A stretch of 64,000 nt of DNA from Oscillospiraceae bacterium (GCA_902790325.1 CADARP010000005.1:63199-127198), one strand, 5' to 3'; positions 1 to 9,371 are shown, counted from the first letter of the stretch. Numbers and translations are program-made. Notes: generated by a model not told the origin, from the letters alone.

Positions 1-842
1 GGAACGTCGTATTCCCGATGCACGCGATCCCATTCCCGGAGGACGTCGGGCATGACGTCGGCATACTCCCGGTTGCAGTCGACAAAGTGACAGTATTGGT
101 AATGCGTCACGGAGTCGAAGCCGAGCATTTTGACAATATCTTTGCTCGAGCCGGTGCGTCCGGAGTCCACGCCGCTGACGTCGACCGCGTGTTCGGAGTA
201 GATGACGGCCTGCAGGTGCAGACCCGGGAAACCGGCCTGTTTCGTCAGCTCGCGGAAATGCGCGAGCGCCTGCACGGTTTGGTCGATCCCGCCCAGACCG
301 CGCACGAGGTTGGACATCTCGTAGATGCTGAACACCGGACAGCCGTCGATCTTGTAGTAATTCGGCTGCGAGAAGTAGCGGCGGATTACGCGTTCGCAGA
401 CGCGGTCAAATTCCGCGCGCGGCTGCGAGCCGTACCAGATGATCTCGTCGATATCCGGCTGCCGCTTGTCCCAAAGGTACCCTGCGTCGTGGTTGGCCCA
501 CATCAGGTAGAACCGCATTTCCCGGTTGTTCGGCGCGCCGAGAAAACCGTTGTCCAGACACTGCTCCAGGAACGGACGGCGGTCGTACCAGTACCAGTCG
601 TAAATAAAAACGTTCACGCCGTGCCGGACGGCCTCGCCGATCTGGAATTCCATTACCTTCGGATCGGCCTCGTCCACGGCGCCCCACAGCGGTTTGCGCG
701 GCAGAATCTGCCCTTCGACTCTCGATTCGGCGGAAAGCACCGACTGCCATTCGCCGATGCCCTTTTCCCAGAACATGCGGCTGCGTTTTTCGGCGCCGGT
801 ATAGGACGGCCACACATAGGCGGCGATATCATATTGTTTCAT
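1..842 (-). CDS. GH99-like / WbsX-family protein, partial at window edge
   Basis: The start is an ATG at 842 (minus strand) preceded by GGAG, and the frame is open to the window edge, so the C-terminus is missing. The visible 280 residues begin MKQYDIAAYVWPSYTG and include VFIYDWYWYD, FYLMWANHDAGY and a W-rich core. This pattern is typical of WbsX/GH99-like TIM-barrel proteins found in polysaccharide and glycan loci. No signal peptide is seen, so it probably acts in the cytoplasm. It lies 49 bases downstream of the secreted phosphoesterase on the same strand and is probably cotranscribed with it. The fold assignment is fairly safe. Whether it is a hydrolase or a transferase cannot be told. 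Confidence 0.72.
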   Translation of the reverse strand, partial: MKQYDIAAYVWPSYTGAEKRSRMFWEKGIGEWQSVLSAESRVEGQILPRKPLWGAVDEADPKVMEFQIGEAVRHGVNVFIYDWYWYDRRPFLEQCLDNGFLGAPNNREMRFYLMWANHDAGYLWDKRQPDIDEIIWYGSQPRAEFDRVCERVIRRYFSQPNYYKIDGCPVFSIYEMSNLVRGLGGIDQTVQALAHFRELTKQAGFPGLHLQAVIYSEHAVDVSGVDSGRTGSSKDIVKMLGFDSVTHYQYCHFVDCNREYADVMPDVLREWDRVHREYDV

Positions 843-891
843 GCTGTTTCTCCTTGCTTTTTTTATGTATGCGGAATGCGCTGCCCGCCCG

Positions 892-2316
892 TTATCTTTT
901 GCCTGCTATATGGGAGAAGAACCAGACGACGCGATGGAACACGGCGGCGAAAAACCCTGTAAAGCCTTGGTGCGTCTTGCCGCAGCGCGGACAGAGATAC
1001 GCGCCGACCTCGACTTGCGTTTCGAGCGCATCGGACTGCACGCCGTATGCCGTTTCCGCGACGACACGGACGGTGTATTTGCCCGCGGGGACGCCGCGCA
1101 GCGTATGTTCGACCGTCTGCTGATCGTTGACGCAGTAATACTTCGGCATCGTCCAGTCCTTGCCGACCGTCATGCCGAGCTTGTTCTGCACGTATACGCG
1201 GTACAGGACCACCGGCATCCCGTCGGTCGGCTGCGCGGGCGGGATCTCCAGCGTGAGCCTGCCGTCGTCTTCGCGCACGGAAAGCGACGCGTCCGGTGCG
1301 AACACAGGCGCTTTGGACGCCGCCTTTCGCTTTTCGGGCGTATACGGCCGGTTGGCGGGATCGGCGGGGTTATCCAGAATGTATTCGCACAGCATTTTTC
1401 CCGCTTCCACATCCATGCCGCGCAGGCGGATGCGGTTCGCGCCGTCGACTTCCACGATCCAGCAGGTGGCGACGCTGTACGCGTCCTCGGGGTTGTACGA
1501 GCGGGTCATGTCCACGGTGAACTCCGTGTAGTAGATCGCGCCGGTGCCGATCGCCGTGAAGTCGCCCTGCCACACGGAGCGCGGGTCATTGAGCGCATAG
1601 TGCGAGTGGCCGGAGAAATCCACGACCTGCGGATAGTCCTTGAGGATGGACGTAAAGTACGGCACGCCCCATGTGTCGTAAAGCGTGCTGCCGTACACCG
1701 TGCCGAGCACGTGTTCGTGGTGGAACACAAAGATCGGCTTGTTCGGGTCGTTGGCGATCGCGTCGTCGAGCTGCTTGCGCAGCCAGAAGAGCTGGCCGGG
1801 ATCGTAGTGCATCAGATCATTGGAGGACGCGGACAGGCCGATGAAGTGGCAGCCGCCGATGACGACGTGGAAGTCCGCGTCATTGCCGGTCAGCGTTTCG
1901 TAGGTGCTGCGCATCTCGGCGCGGCGCATTTTGTAGCCGTCGTGATTTTTGGCCACAACGCCGAGAAAACGCGTCTCGTCCCGCAGAGAGCCGAAGACGG
2001 CGTCGCGGAACTTCTCAAACTCCGTTTTTGTGCCGTCGTGCGTCAGATCGCCGGCGATCACCAGCGCGTCCAGCTTGTTGTAGAAAGCGTCCTGCTGCGC
2101 GGCGGCATAGCCGAGATCGAGCATTTTCCCGATCCGACCGGCCGTCAAGTCGTTGTCGTCCCGCACGTGCGTGTCGCTCGAAGCGATAAAGCGCAGGACA
2201 GGCTTGAAGGCTGCGCTTTCCGCATCGCCGTCCGCGGCAAAGCCGGAAAACGTGAATGCGTTTGCGGTCAAAACAAGCGCTGCAAGGCAAATCAAGAATC
2301 GTTTGCACGCGTTCAT
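892..2316 (-). CDS. Secreted calcineurin-like metallophosphoesterase
   Basis: 474 residues. An N-terminal signal peptide (about residues 1-28, ending near FSGFAADG) precedes a calcineurin-like phosphoesterase domain. Metal-binding motifs are SSDTHVRDD (46-54), GDLTHDG (89-95), KNHDGY (123-128, where families usually have GNHD/E), HHEH and GHSHYALND. It should hydrolyse phosphate mono- or diesters outside the membrane; the substrate is unknown. A beta-rich C-terminal part follows, ending in a short hydrophobic and basic stretch. The start at 2316 is chosen because GGGAGG lies 7 bases upstream. It is clearly paralogous to the protein at 7944-9269, sharing GTVYGST, VVDFSGHSH and NDPRS. It is divergent from the aldo/keto reductase. 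Confidence 0.88.
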   Translation of the reverse strand: MNACKRFLICLAALVLTANAFTFSGFAADGDAESAAFKPVLRFIASSDTHVRDDNDLTAGRIGKMLDLGYAAAQQDAFYNKLDALVIAGDLTHDGTKTEFEKFRDAVFGSLRDETRFLGVVAKNHDGYKMRRAEMRSTYETLTGNDADFHVVIGGCHFIGLSASSNDLMHYDPGQLFWLRKQLDDAIANDPNKPIFVFHHEHVLGTVYGSTLYDTWGVPYFTSILKDYPQVVDFSGHSHYALNDPRSVWQGDFTAIGTGAIYYTEFTVDMTRSYNPEDAYSVATCWIVEVDGANRIRLRGMDVEAGKMLCEYILDNPADPANRPYTPEKRKAASKAPVFAPDASLSVREDDGRLTLEIPPAQPTDGMPVVLYRVYVQNKLGMTVGKDWTMPKYYCVNDQQTVEHTLRGVPAGKYTVRVVAETAYGVQSDALETQVEVGAYLCPRCGKTHQGFTGFFAAVFHRVVWFFSHIAGKR

Positions 2317-2353
2317 ACATGTACCTCCCGAAGAAAAAGGCGATATTTTGTCT

Positions 2354-2382
2354 ATTATATCACATTCGCCGCGAAAAGTCAT
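2354..2382 (-). promoter_or_regulatory. Candidate SigA promoter for the metallophosphoesterase
   Basis: On the minus strand a perfect TATAAT lies at 2354-2359, with a weak ATGACT 17 bases upstream (2377-2382). It sits 38 bases before the start codon and is divergent from the next promoter. Confidence 0.5.
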
Positions 2383-2401
2383 TACTGTTTTGCAGAATAC
2401 A

Positions 2402-2431
2402 TTGACAATTTTTTCGCAAATATGGTATGCT
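2402..2431 (+). promoter_or_regulatory. SigA promoter, extended -10, for the aldo/keto reductase
   Basis: TTGACA (2402-2407), an 18-base spacer ending in TATGG, then TATGCT (2426-2431). The TATGG just before the -10 is an extended -10 element that recurs in this window. The start codon is 31 bases downstream. Confidence 0.8.
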
Positions 2432-2462
2432 GAATTACAGAATAATACGGGAGGGAACAGAA

Positions 2463-3590
2463 ATGCCGGAAAGCTATCTCGGCGAAAATACCATGAAACT
2501 CGGATTCGGTCTGATGCGTCTGCCGCACAAGGGGCCGCGCATCGACGTGGAGCAGACAAAACAGATGGTGGACCGCTTCCTCGAGGCGGGCGGTACGTAT
2601 TTCGATACGGCCTACGTATACATCGGCTCGGAAGAAGCGGCAAGGAAAGCGCTGGTCAGCAGGTATCCGCGCGAAAGCTTTACGCTGGCGACCAAACTGA
2701 ACGCGTCGCTGGCGCCTACGGAAAAAATGGCGCGCGAACAGTTTTACACGAGCCTCAAACGCACCGGCGCGGAGTATTTCGATTTTTATCTGCTGCATTC
2801 TCTGATGGACAGCAACGTCAAAAAGTACGACCGGATGCGGCTGTGGGAGTATGTGCGCGAGCTGAAGGAAAAAGGACTGATCCGGCATTACGGCTTTTCG
2901 TTCCACGGCGGGCCGGAGCTGCTCGACAGACTTTTGACGGAGCATTCCGACGCCGAGTTCGTCCAGCTTCAGCTCAACTATGCGGATTGGGAGAACCCGC
3001 GCGTGCAGTCCCGCGGCGTTTACGAAGTCGCGCGCCGGTACGACAAACCGATCGTCGTTATGGAACCGGTCAAGGGCGGCAATCTCGCCAAACCGCCGCG
3101 CGACGTGAAGGAGCTGCTGCAAAGCTATGCGCCGGACGCGTCGCCGGCATCCTGGGCGGTACGCTTCGCGGCGTCGCTTGACGGCATCCTGACCGTGCTG
3201 TCCGGTATGTCGAACCTGGCGCAGATGGAGGACAACCTGTCCTACATGCGTGATTTCCGTCCGCTGAACGCCGAGGAGCAAAAGGTCATTTTCGAGGCGC
3301 AGCGGCTGATGGGTATGTCCGAGACCGTTCCCTGTACGGCATGCAGCTACTGCACGCAGGGCTGCCCGCAGAGCATCCCGATCCCGGAGATCTTCGCCGC
3401 GAGAAACACGCAGCTCGGCGGCGGCCGGCTCGCGCAGGCGGCGGCAGATTACCGCGCCGCGACGGAATCCCGCGGCAAGGCGTCGGACTGCATCGGATGC
3501 GGTCAGTGCGAAAACGTCTGTCCGCAGCATCTGCCGATCATCCGGCACCTCAAGGAATGCGCGGCGGCATTTGACGGCGAGAACGCGTAA
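2463..3590 (+). CDS. Aldo/keto reductase with C-terminal 4Fe-4S ferredoxin domain
   Basis: 375 residues. The N-terminal part is an aldo/keto reductase barrel: FDTAYVY holds the catalytic Asp and Tyr, ATKLNA the Lys, and FYLLHS the His of the usual tetrad. The last ~100 residues carry two cysteine clusters, CTACSYCTQGCPQ and CIGCGQCENVCPQ, expected to bind two 4Fe-4S clusters. This is the common clostridial 'aldo/keto reductase with ferredoxin tail' architecture, probably cytoplasmic and feeding electrons to or from a carbonyl or sugar substrate. The ATG at 2463 is chosen because GGGAGG lies 7 bases upstream. It precedes a GH99-like gene by 21 bases and is likely cotranscribed with it. Confidence 0.9.
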   Translation: MPESYLGENTMKLGFGLMRLPHKGPRIDVEQTKQMVDRFLEAGGTYFDTAYVYIGSEEAARKALVSRYPRESFTLATKLNASLAPTEKMAREQFYTSLKRTGAEYFDFYLLHSLMDSNVKKYDRMRLWEYVRELKEKGLIRHYGFSFHGGPELLDRLLTEHSDAEFVQLQLNYADWENPRVQSRGVYEVARRYDKPIVVMEPVKGGNLAKPPRDVKELLQSYAPDASPASWAVRFAASLDGILTVLSGMSNLAQMEDNLSYMRDFRPLNAEEQKVIFEAQRLMGMSETVPCTACSYCTQGCPQSIPIPEIFAARNTQLGGGRLAQAAADYRAATESRGKASDCIGCGQCENVCPQHLPIIRHLKECAAAFDGENA

Positions 3591-3611
3591 AACGGCAGGG
3601 GAGGCACATCC

Positions 3612-5423
3612 ATGTATCAGATTCTTGTACAGATCGGCCTCATTTTTGTTATGCTCTGGAACGCGTGCTTCGGCGCATTCCGGCCTGTCCGGACGGATAC
3701 GGTGCGGGAAAACGGATCGCTGGCCGCTGCGGACGCGCTCGGCAGACAGGTCGTCAGCGCCGGCCGGAGCGAAAAACAGGTCGGCATATTCTACTTCCTG
3801 TGGAACGGCGAGGAATCCAAAAGCGGACCGTACGACATCACCAAGATCATGGAAAAGGACCCCGAGGCGTTTCGCTCCGTCGAACGCTGGGAGGCGGCCG
3901 GAGGCGGCGGATACGCGGTGTTCCATCACTGGGGCGAGCCGCTGTTCGGCTATTATTTCCAGTCGGACAAATGGGTGCTTTTGCGTCATTGTCAGATGCT
4001 GACGGATGCGGGCGTCGATTTCCTTGTGTTCGACACGACCAATGCGCGGCCGTATCTCGAACGCGTCCGGGATCTGATCGACGTCTGGTACGGCTGTCTC
4101 GAGGACGGCTGGAACGTCCCGAAGCTGGCGTTCTACACGAACTCTTCATCGGGCATAACGATGAACACGATCTACGACGGTTTGTACGGCAACGCGGAAT
4201 TGGCAGCGCAGTATCCGCGTCTGGACGAGCTGTGGTTCCGTCTCGACGGCAAGCCGATGATCGTGGGCAATCCGACCGATCCCGAACTGCGCCGGGATGT
4301 AAAGGACTATTTCCGCATCAAGGATATCCAGTGGCCGGTCGAGCGCAAAAAGAAAGACGGCTTCCCGTGGATGGAATTCGGCAACAACCTGACTCCGCGC
4401 GCCTACTACAAGAATTCCCCGCGGGACAAGAGCATCATGAACGTGTCCGTCGCGCAGCATCTCGATACGGTGCACTTCAGCGCTTCCGCCTGGTACGGCG
4501 GGAAGGATCACGGCAGAAGCTGGCACCGCGGAAAAAAGGACACGTCCGAAAACGCCGTGCAGCACGGGTTCAATTTTGCCGAGCAGTGGGAGTACGCGAT
4601 CAGACTGGATCCGGATATTGTCTTCGTGACCGGTTTCAACGAGTGGGTCGCCATGCGTCTGAATCAGGACGGAGAGCCCGTGATGTTCGTGGACGCCTGC
4701 GATACGGAGTATTCGCGCGACGTCGAACCGTCGGCGGGCGTGCTCGGGGACAATTACTATATGCAGCTCGTGCGGTATATCGCACGGTTCAAACGCAGTA
4801 CGTCCGTCCTCCCGAAAGGGGAGAATGTGACGCTCGACATATCCGCCGACTTTTCGCAGTGGGACGACGATCGGATCACGGCAGTCTATCGCGATTACTG
4901 CGGCGACACGGTCAAAAGGAACTGCCGCGGCTACGGCGATCTGTATTATACGGACGATTCGGGCAGAAATGACATCGTATCGGCAAAAGTCTGCGAGGAC
5001 GCGGAATATCTGTATTTCTATGTCCGGACAGCCGACGCGCTTTCGCCCGCGACGGACGACGCGTGGATGACGCTGTTCCTCAATGTCGGCGGCAAGGCCG
5101 GGTACGATTTCTGCGTCAACCGCCGCTCGCCCGAAAACGGCAAAACGGCGGTGGAAGCCGTCACCGAAACGGGGTACGCCGACAGGGGCGAAGCGCAGAT
5201 CCGGTTTGAAGAAAACCGCCTGATGCTCAAAGTGCCGAAGTCCGCGGTCGGCTTTGCGGAAAACCAAAAGGCCGCCTTCACCTTCAAATGGGCGGATAAC
5301 TATACGGACGGCAATATCCTGTCCTTCTACACGCGCGGCGACAGCGCGCCGTACGGAAGGCTGAACTGGGTCTACGGCGACGTGAATCTCGCAGGCGCGA
5401 TTGCGCAGGCGGCCGAGAAATAA
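3612..5423 (+). CDS. Secreted GH99/GH71-like glycosidase with C-terminal CBM9-like domain
   Basis: 603 residues. A hydrophobic N-terminus (MYQILVQIGLIFVMLW) acts as signal peptide or anchor. Residues ~55-400 resemble the GH99/GH71/WbsX barrel: VGIFYFLWNG, FLVFDTTNARPY, and FVTGFNEWVAM, whose NEW triplet is typical of this group. Residues ~415-600 form a beta domain (DISADFSQWDD, EYLYFYVRTAD, TLFLNVGGKAGYDF) like CBM9-type sugar-binding modules. GGGGAGG lies 8 bases before the ATG. It is expected to act on an external glycan. The exact family and linkage are not certain from the sequence alone. Confidence 0.75.
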   Translation: MYQILVQIGLIFVMLWNACFGAFRPVRTDTVRENGSLAAADALGRQVVSAGRSEKQVGIFYFLWNGEESKSGPYDITKIMEKDPEAFRSVERWEAAGGGGYAVFHHWGEPLFGYYFQSDKWVLLRHCQMLTDAGVDFLVFDTTNARPYLERVRDLIDVWYGCLEDGWNVPKLAFYTNSSSGITMNTIYDGLYGNAELAAQYPRLDELWFRLDGKPMIVGNPTDPELRRDVKDYFRIKDIQWPVERKKKDGFPWMEFGNNLTPRAYYKNSPRDKSIMNVSVAQHLDTVHFSASAWYGGKDHGRSWHRGKKDTSENAVQHGFNFAEQWEYAIRLDPDIVFVTGFNEWVAMRLNQDGEPVMFVDACDTEYSRDVEPSAGVLGDNYYMQLVRYIARFKRSTSVLPKGENVTLDISADFSQWDDDRITAVYRDYCGDTVKRNCRGYGDLYYTDDSGRNDIVSAKVCEDAEYLYFYVRTADALSPATDDAWMTLFLNVGGKAGYDFCVNRRSPENGKTAVEAVTETGYADRGEAQIRFEENRLMLKVPKSAVGFAENQKAAFTFKWADNYTDGNILSFYTRGDSAPYGRLNWVYGDVNLAGAIAQAAEK

Positions 5424-5692
5424 AGGAGCGTCGGAACCGAAAAAAGAAAGAGCGCTCGGCAGAAAGCGCACAAAAGAATACAGAGAGACCGCGAATCCCC
5501 GAACCGCTTGCGGATGCGCAAACGCTTTCGGGACAGCAGCGATCTGCAAATCGGGCGTCCGCCGCGCATCATGGAGAAGATCCCGCGGCATGAGGCGCAT
5601 TTCGACGGCGAACCGGAATGCGTGCGTGACACAGTCAGGATCATGATCGGCGGCGCACCGGCAACCTGTTTTTGTATGGTGGTGTTGGTAAA
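5424..5692 (+). other. 269-base gap without a convincing gene
   Basis: The stretch between the GH99-like gene and the rhamnosidase has short open frames but none with a ribosome binding site and family-like sequence. An AAAGGAG right after the upstream stop has no start codon in range. No terminator hairpin with a T-tract and no good promoter is visible, so the flanking genes may be on one transcript. Confidence 0.5.
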
Positions 5693-7855
5693 ATGGATAA
5701 GGCGTCAGAGATCGGCAGAGAGACGCAGCACTGGGTCTGGCTGCCGGAAAAAGAATACCCCGACCGGCAGCATACGAAACTCTCCTGCATGGCGGACGGG
5801 GGCGAAACGAACTATACCGTGGCGGAGCTTGTCCGGGAATATGCGTTCCCCGGCCGTACCGTCACGCGCGTAAAGCTGCGCGTGAGCGGCGACACCGCGT
5901 TCGTGCTGTTTGCGGACGGCGCGTTCTTGCTGCGCGGTCCGGCGGCTGTGGGCGGCGATTTTCTGTACAACGACGTCCTGCGTCCGGAGTATTACGCGTT
6001 TGACTGCGAATATGTGCCGGACGAACCTGCGCAGACGGTTTCTCTGCGGGCGCTGGTACGGATGGGATCGGTGCGCATCTGCGAGTATTCGCGCGGAACG
6101 GGCGGCTTTCTTTTGAGCGGAACGGCGGAGTTTGCGGACGGCGGCAGCGAAGAGCTCTTTGCCGACGCGCGCTGGCGCATCCGCCTGCTCGGGGCATATA
6201 CCGCGCCGTACCGATATGACGGCGCGATCCCGCCGGAGCCGTTTCTCCCGGCGCAGCGCGTAAGCAGTCCCGTGCCGACGCTGACCGCGCCTGTTCCGCC
6301 CTGTGCGGAACACATCCTGCCGCTGGAGAACGGCGGCATCGTGCGGCTGGACGGCCCGGGAGAATACGAAACCACGTTCACGCTGGACCGCATCTATGCG
6401 TGTTACGTGAACGCGGCGCTTTCCGGCTGCGGCGCCGAGGTGCAGCTCGTCGGGTACGAGCTTGCGGACGGGCACGACTGGGAGTACGATCTTCGTTTCG
6501 CGGGCAGCGACACCTTCTACGGCATGGAGCTGCAGAGCGCGGGCGGCGTGCGTGTGAAGATCAAAAAAGAAACGCCGGGCAGAACCGAGGTTCGCCTGAT
6601 CCTGCGCGCCAGCCACTATCCGGCGCCCGTTTGCGCGAAAACCGAAACGTCCGATCCGGCGCTGGATCTCGTGCTGGACGTCTGCGCGCATTCCCTGAAA
6701 TACTGCCGGCAGACCCTGCATCTGGACAGCCCAAAGCACTGCGAGCCGCTGGCGTGTACAGGCGATTATTATATTGAAACGCTGATGACGGCGTTTACCT
6801 ACGGCGATCTGCGGCTCGCGGCGTTCGACGTGCGCCGCACCGCGAACCTGCTGCGGCAGCATGACGGCGAGATGTTCCACACCACATACTCTCTCATCTG
6901 GGTTCAGATGCTGTGGGACGTATACCGTTTGACGGGCGAGACGACCCTGCTCTCGGACAACGCGGACGCGCTGGATCTTCTCCTGCGCCGGTTTGCGGGA
7001 TACACGGGGGAGAACGGCCTTGTCGAAACGCCGCCGAACTATATGTTTATCGACTGGGTCGTGGTCGACGGGATCGACCTGCACCACCCGCCGAAGGCGC
7101 TGGGGCAGACGTGTCTGTGCATGTTTTATTTCGGCGCGCTGCAGACTGCCGAAAAAATCTACGGCGTGCTGGGCGAAACGGCAAAGGCGGAAGACGCCCG
7201 CGTCCGGTGCGCGGCGCTCCGCGCGGCTGTCCTGCGGGAGCTGTGGGACGGGGAGCGTCAGCTCTTTTTCGAGGGGCTGAACACACCAACGCCGCCTTCG
7301 ATGCTGTACCACTATATGCCGCAGAACGTCGGGAAACGGTACTTCCGCAAACACGCCAACATCCTTGCGGCATACTTCGGATTCTTTGATAAGGAGGCGT
7401 GCGGTGCGCTGCTGCGCCGCATCCTCGAAAACGATTCGCTCGGCGAGGTGCAGCCGTATTTCCAGCATTTTCTGCTGGATGCGGTGTATCGGAACGGACT
7501 GCGGGAGGAATACACTTTAAAGCTGCTTTCGCAGTGGAAGGCGCCTGCGGCAGAGTGCCCCAAGGGACTGCCGGAGGGCTTCTACAAGCCTACGCCGACG
7601 TACAGATTCGACCGCAGCCACGCATGGGCGGGAACGCCCGCGTATGCGCTGCCGCTGGCGGTATCGGGACTGAAAATGCTTGAACCGGGTTTCAGGCGCA
7701 TCTCGCTGAACCCCTCTTCGCTGGGACTGGACTTCGTCCGCACGCAGATCCCCACGCCTTACGGCATGATCCGGATCGAAGCCGTGAACGCAGCGGCGCC
7801 TTCCGTTGTGGTGCCGCAGGAGATCCGCTGTACGATTGAAACGTCGGACGCGTAA
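5693..7855 (+). CDS. GH78-type alpha-L-rhamnosidase-like protein
   Basis: 720 residues. The middle and C-terminal part look like the six-hairpin catalytic domain of bacterial alpha-L-rhamnosidases: LKYCRQTLHLDSPKHCEPL, TGDYYIETLMTAF, FIDWVVVDG and a late SHAWAGTPAYALP. The N-terminal ~280 residues are beta-rich accessory domains. There is no signal peptide, so it probably works in the cytoplasm on imported rhamnosides. The start is uncertain: ATG 5693 follows GGTGGTG, a weak site, and a TTG at 5672 in frame has no better one. A bidirectional terminator follows. Confidence 0.8.
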   Translation: MDKASEIGRETQHWVWLPEKEYPDRQHTKLSCMADGGETNYTVAELVREYAFPGRTVTRVKLRVSGDTAFVLFADGAFLLRGPAAVGGDFLYNDVLRPEYYAFDCEYVPDEPAQTVSLRALVRMGSVRICEYSRGTGGFLLSGTAEFADGGSEELFADARWRIRLLGAYTAPYRYDGAIPPEPFLPAQRVSSPVPTLTAPVPPCAEHILPLENGGIVRLDGPGEYETTFTLDRIYACYVNAALSGCGAEVQLVGYELADGHDWEYDLRFAGSDTFYGMELQSAGGVRVKIKKETPGRTEVRLILRASHYPAPVCAKTETSDPALDLVLDVCAHSLKYCRQTLHLDSPKHCEPLACTGDYYIETLMTAFTYGDLRLAAFDVRRTANLLRQHDGEMFHTTYSLIWVQMLWDVYRLTGETTLLSDNADALDLLLRRFAGYTGENGLVETPPNYMFIDWVVVDGIDLHHPPKALGQTCLCMFYFGALQTAEKIYGVLGETAKAEDARVRCAALRAAVLRELWDGERQLFFEGLNTPTPPSMLYHYMPQNVGKRYFRKHANILAAYFGFFDKEACGALLRRILENDSLGEVQPYFQHFLLDAVYRNGLREEYTLKLLSQWKAPAAECPKGLPEGFYKPTPTYRFDRSHAWAGTPAYALPLAVSGLKMLEPGFRRISLNPSSLGLDFVRTQIPTPYGMIRIEAVNAAAPSVVVPQEIRCTIETSDA

Positions 7856-7898
7856 AACGGGAAGTCCGAAAAGACAGCATGAACAATTCAGACAAAGA

Positions 7899-7930
7899 AA
7901 ACGGGGCTTTTTACGGCCCCGTTTCTGTAT
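7899..7930. terminator. Bidirectional terminator between convergent genes
   Basis: A 9-bp stem, AAACGGGGC (7899-7907) with GCCCCGTTT (7916-7924), with T-rich sequence on the plus strand and A-rich on the other side. It separates the rhamnosidase from the minus-strand phosphoesterase. Confidence 0.8.
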
Positions 7931-7943
7931 TTGTTATGCTGTT

Positions 7944-9269
7944 TTATTCGGCAGTGAAGGGGATGCTGCGCGTGACGGAATACTTCTGGTACGCGCTTTC
8001 CGCACGCACGAGCAGCGTGTAGGATTTGCCGGATTCGAGCGTGTCGGTCCCGATGCGGAAATCGGCGGTGTTGTCGTCGTCGAATACGAAATAGTCGTTG
8101 ACGAAGTTGTCGCGGAACACGGTCTTGCCTTTGTCGTTTTTGATCGTTACCTTGTACTCGTGCACGATGTAGCCCTGCGGTACGGTCGCTTCGTCAAAGG
8201 AGATCACCCATTCGCCGCTGTCGTTTTTGTACGCGGCGGCAGAGGCGTCCTCGGGGAAGACGGGCGACGCGTCGTGCGCTTTCGCGTTGCGGTATGTGTA
8301 GGCAAAGGAACGGCGGTCGTTCACGTTGTCGATGTAGTACTCGCAGATATACCGGTCGGACAGCAGATCGTAGCCGCGGATGCGCACGCTGCCGTCGTTA
8401 TCCGCCTCGATCACGCACATCTGTGCCGCCGGATCATAGCCGTCCGGATGCTGCCCGGGAATATAATCCTTGTCCGTCTCGAAGGTCGCCATTGCGCCGC
8501 AGCCGACAGATGTGTAGGTCGTCTGAATGATGCTTCTGGGATCGTTCATCGGGAAATGCGAGTGACCGGAGAAGTCCACGACGCTTGTGTGCCCGTTCAG
8601 CACGAGGTTGATCTCCGGATCGCTCCAATAGGTCGAGCCGTAAACCGTGCCCCACGGATGCGGATGCTGGAAGACGAAGACCGCCTTGCCGTCCGCTTTT
8701 TTCTCCGCGTCCTTGATCGACGCGGAGAGCCAGCGCAGGCTCTTGGGCGTGAACGTCCATTCGGTCAAACCGCGCTCGCCGGAGAACGCGATGCAGGAAA
8801 AGCCGTTGATCTCGGTCACGGTGTCGGGATCATGGCCGAAGTATTTGAGAAAATACGCGCGGTAGTTGTCGTCTTTGAATTCATGGTTGCCGTGGATGTT
8901 GACCAGGACGGTTTCGGGACGAACGTGTTCGTGCAGCGTTTCGGCATAGCGGGCATAGTCGCCCTCGCCGCCGACGCTCGAAAAGTCGCCGAGGCCGAAG
9001 AAGCCGTCCACACCTGCGTAGACGGGATCTTTGTCGAACATCGCGTACGCGGTGTCGACCGCGTCCGCGACGTGGTCGTTGCAGTTGTGCGAGTCCGTGA
9101 ACGCGACGAGACGCACGGCCGGTTCAAAATCCGACGGCGTCTGCGGCATGGAATCGGTGATGCTGCCGCCCAGCCGCTGCACGCCGCCGAACGGAAGGAT
9201 CATGCCGAGCACCATGGACAGGCCGTACAGACTGCCGACAACCCATTGCATTAATTCCGCAAAACTCAT
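7944..9269 (-). CDS. Membrane-anchored or secreted calcineurin-like metallophosphoesterase
   Basis: 441 residues. An N-terminal hydrophobic segment (residues ~8-28, WVVGSLYGLSMVLGMILPFGG) is a signal anchor. Metal-site motifs are FTDSHNCND, GLGDFSS, HGNHEFKDDN, QHPHPWG and SGHSHFPMND. It is a paralogue of the protein at 892-2316 but keeps the normal GNHE. The C-terminal ~110 residues form a beta domain (YKVTIKNDKGKTVFRDNF). The start at 9269 is chosen because GGGGGA lies 7 bases upstream. The substrate is unknown; a phosphorylated extracellular molecule such as a nucleotide, phospholipid head group or phosphoglycan is possible. Confidence 0.87.
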   Translation of the reverse strand: MSFAELMQWVVGSLYGLSMVLGMILPFGGVQRLGGSITDSMPQTPSDFEPAVRLVAFTDSHNCNDHVADAVDTAYAMFDKDPVYAGVDGFFGLGDFSSVGGEGDYARYAETLHEHVRPETVLVNIHGNHEFKDDNYRAYFLKYFGHDPDTVTEINGFSCIAFSGERGLTEWTFTPKSLRWLSASIKDAEKKADGKAVFVFQHPHPWGTVYGSTYWSDPEINLVLNGHTSVVDFSGHSHFPMNDPRSIIQTTYTSVGCGAMATFETDKDYIPGQHPDGYDPAAQMCVIEADNDGSVRIRGYDLLSDRYICEYYIDNVNDRRSFAYTYRNAKAHDASPVFPEDASAAAYKNDSGEWVISFDEATVPQGYIVHEYKVTIKNDKGKTVFRDNFVNDYFVFDDDNTADFRIGTDTLESGKSYTLLVRAESAYQKYSVTRSIPFTAE

Positions 9270-9342
9270 ACTGTTATCCCCCTTGACTGGTCTTTTGCAA
9301 GCGTCACGATGCCCTTTCGGAAAGCGGTTTCGGCGGTATGTG

Positions 9343-9371
9343 TTGCATTGCGCCGCTTTTTGCGGTATACT
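9343..9371 (+). promoter_or_regulatory. SigA promoter for the alpha/beta hydrolase
   Basis: TTGCAT (9343-9348), a 17-base spacer, TATACT (9366-9371). It is divergent from, and 28 bases away from, the promoter of the phosphoesterase. Confidence 0.65.

Noticed and set aside
841-2433. 530-codon plus-strand frame opposite the first phosphoesterase
   Set aside because: Shadow; phosphoesterase motifs and ribosome binding site are on the minus strand.
5424-5692. Small gene in the gap before the rhamnosidase
   Set aside because: Candidate starts lack ribosome binding sites and the translations look random and read into the next gene.
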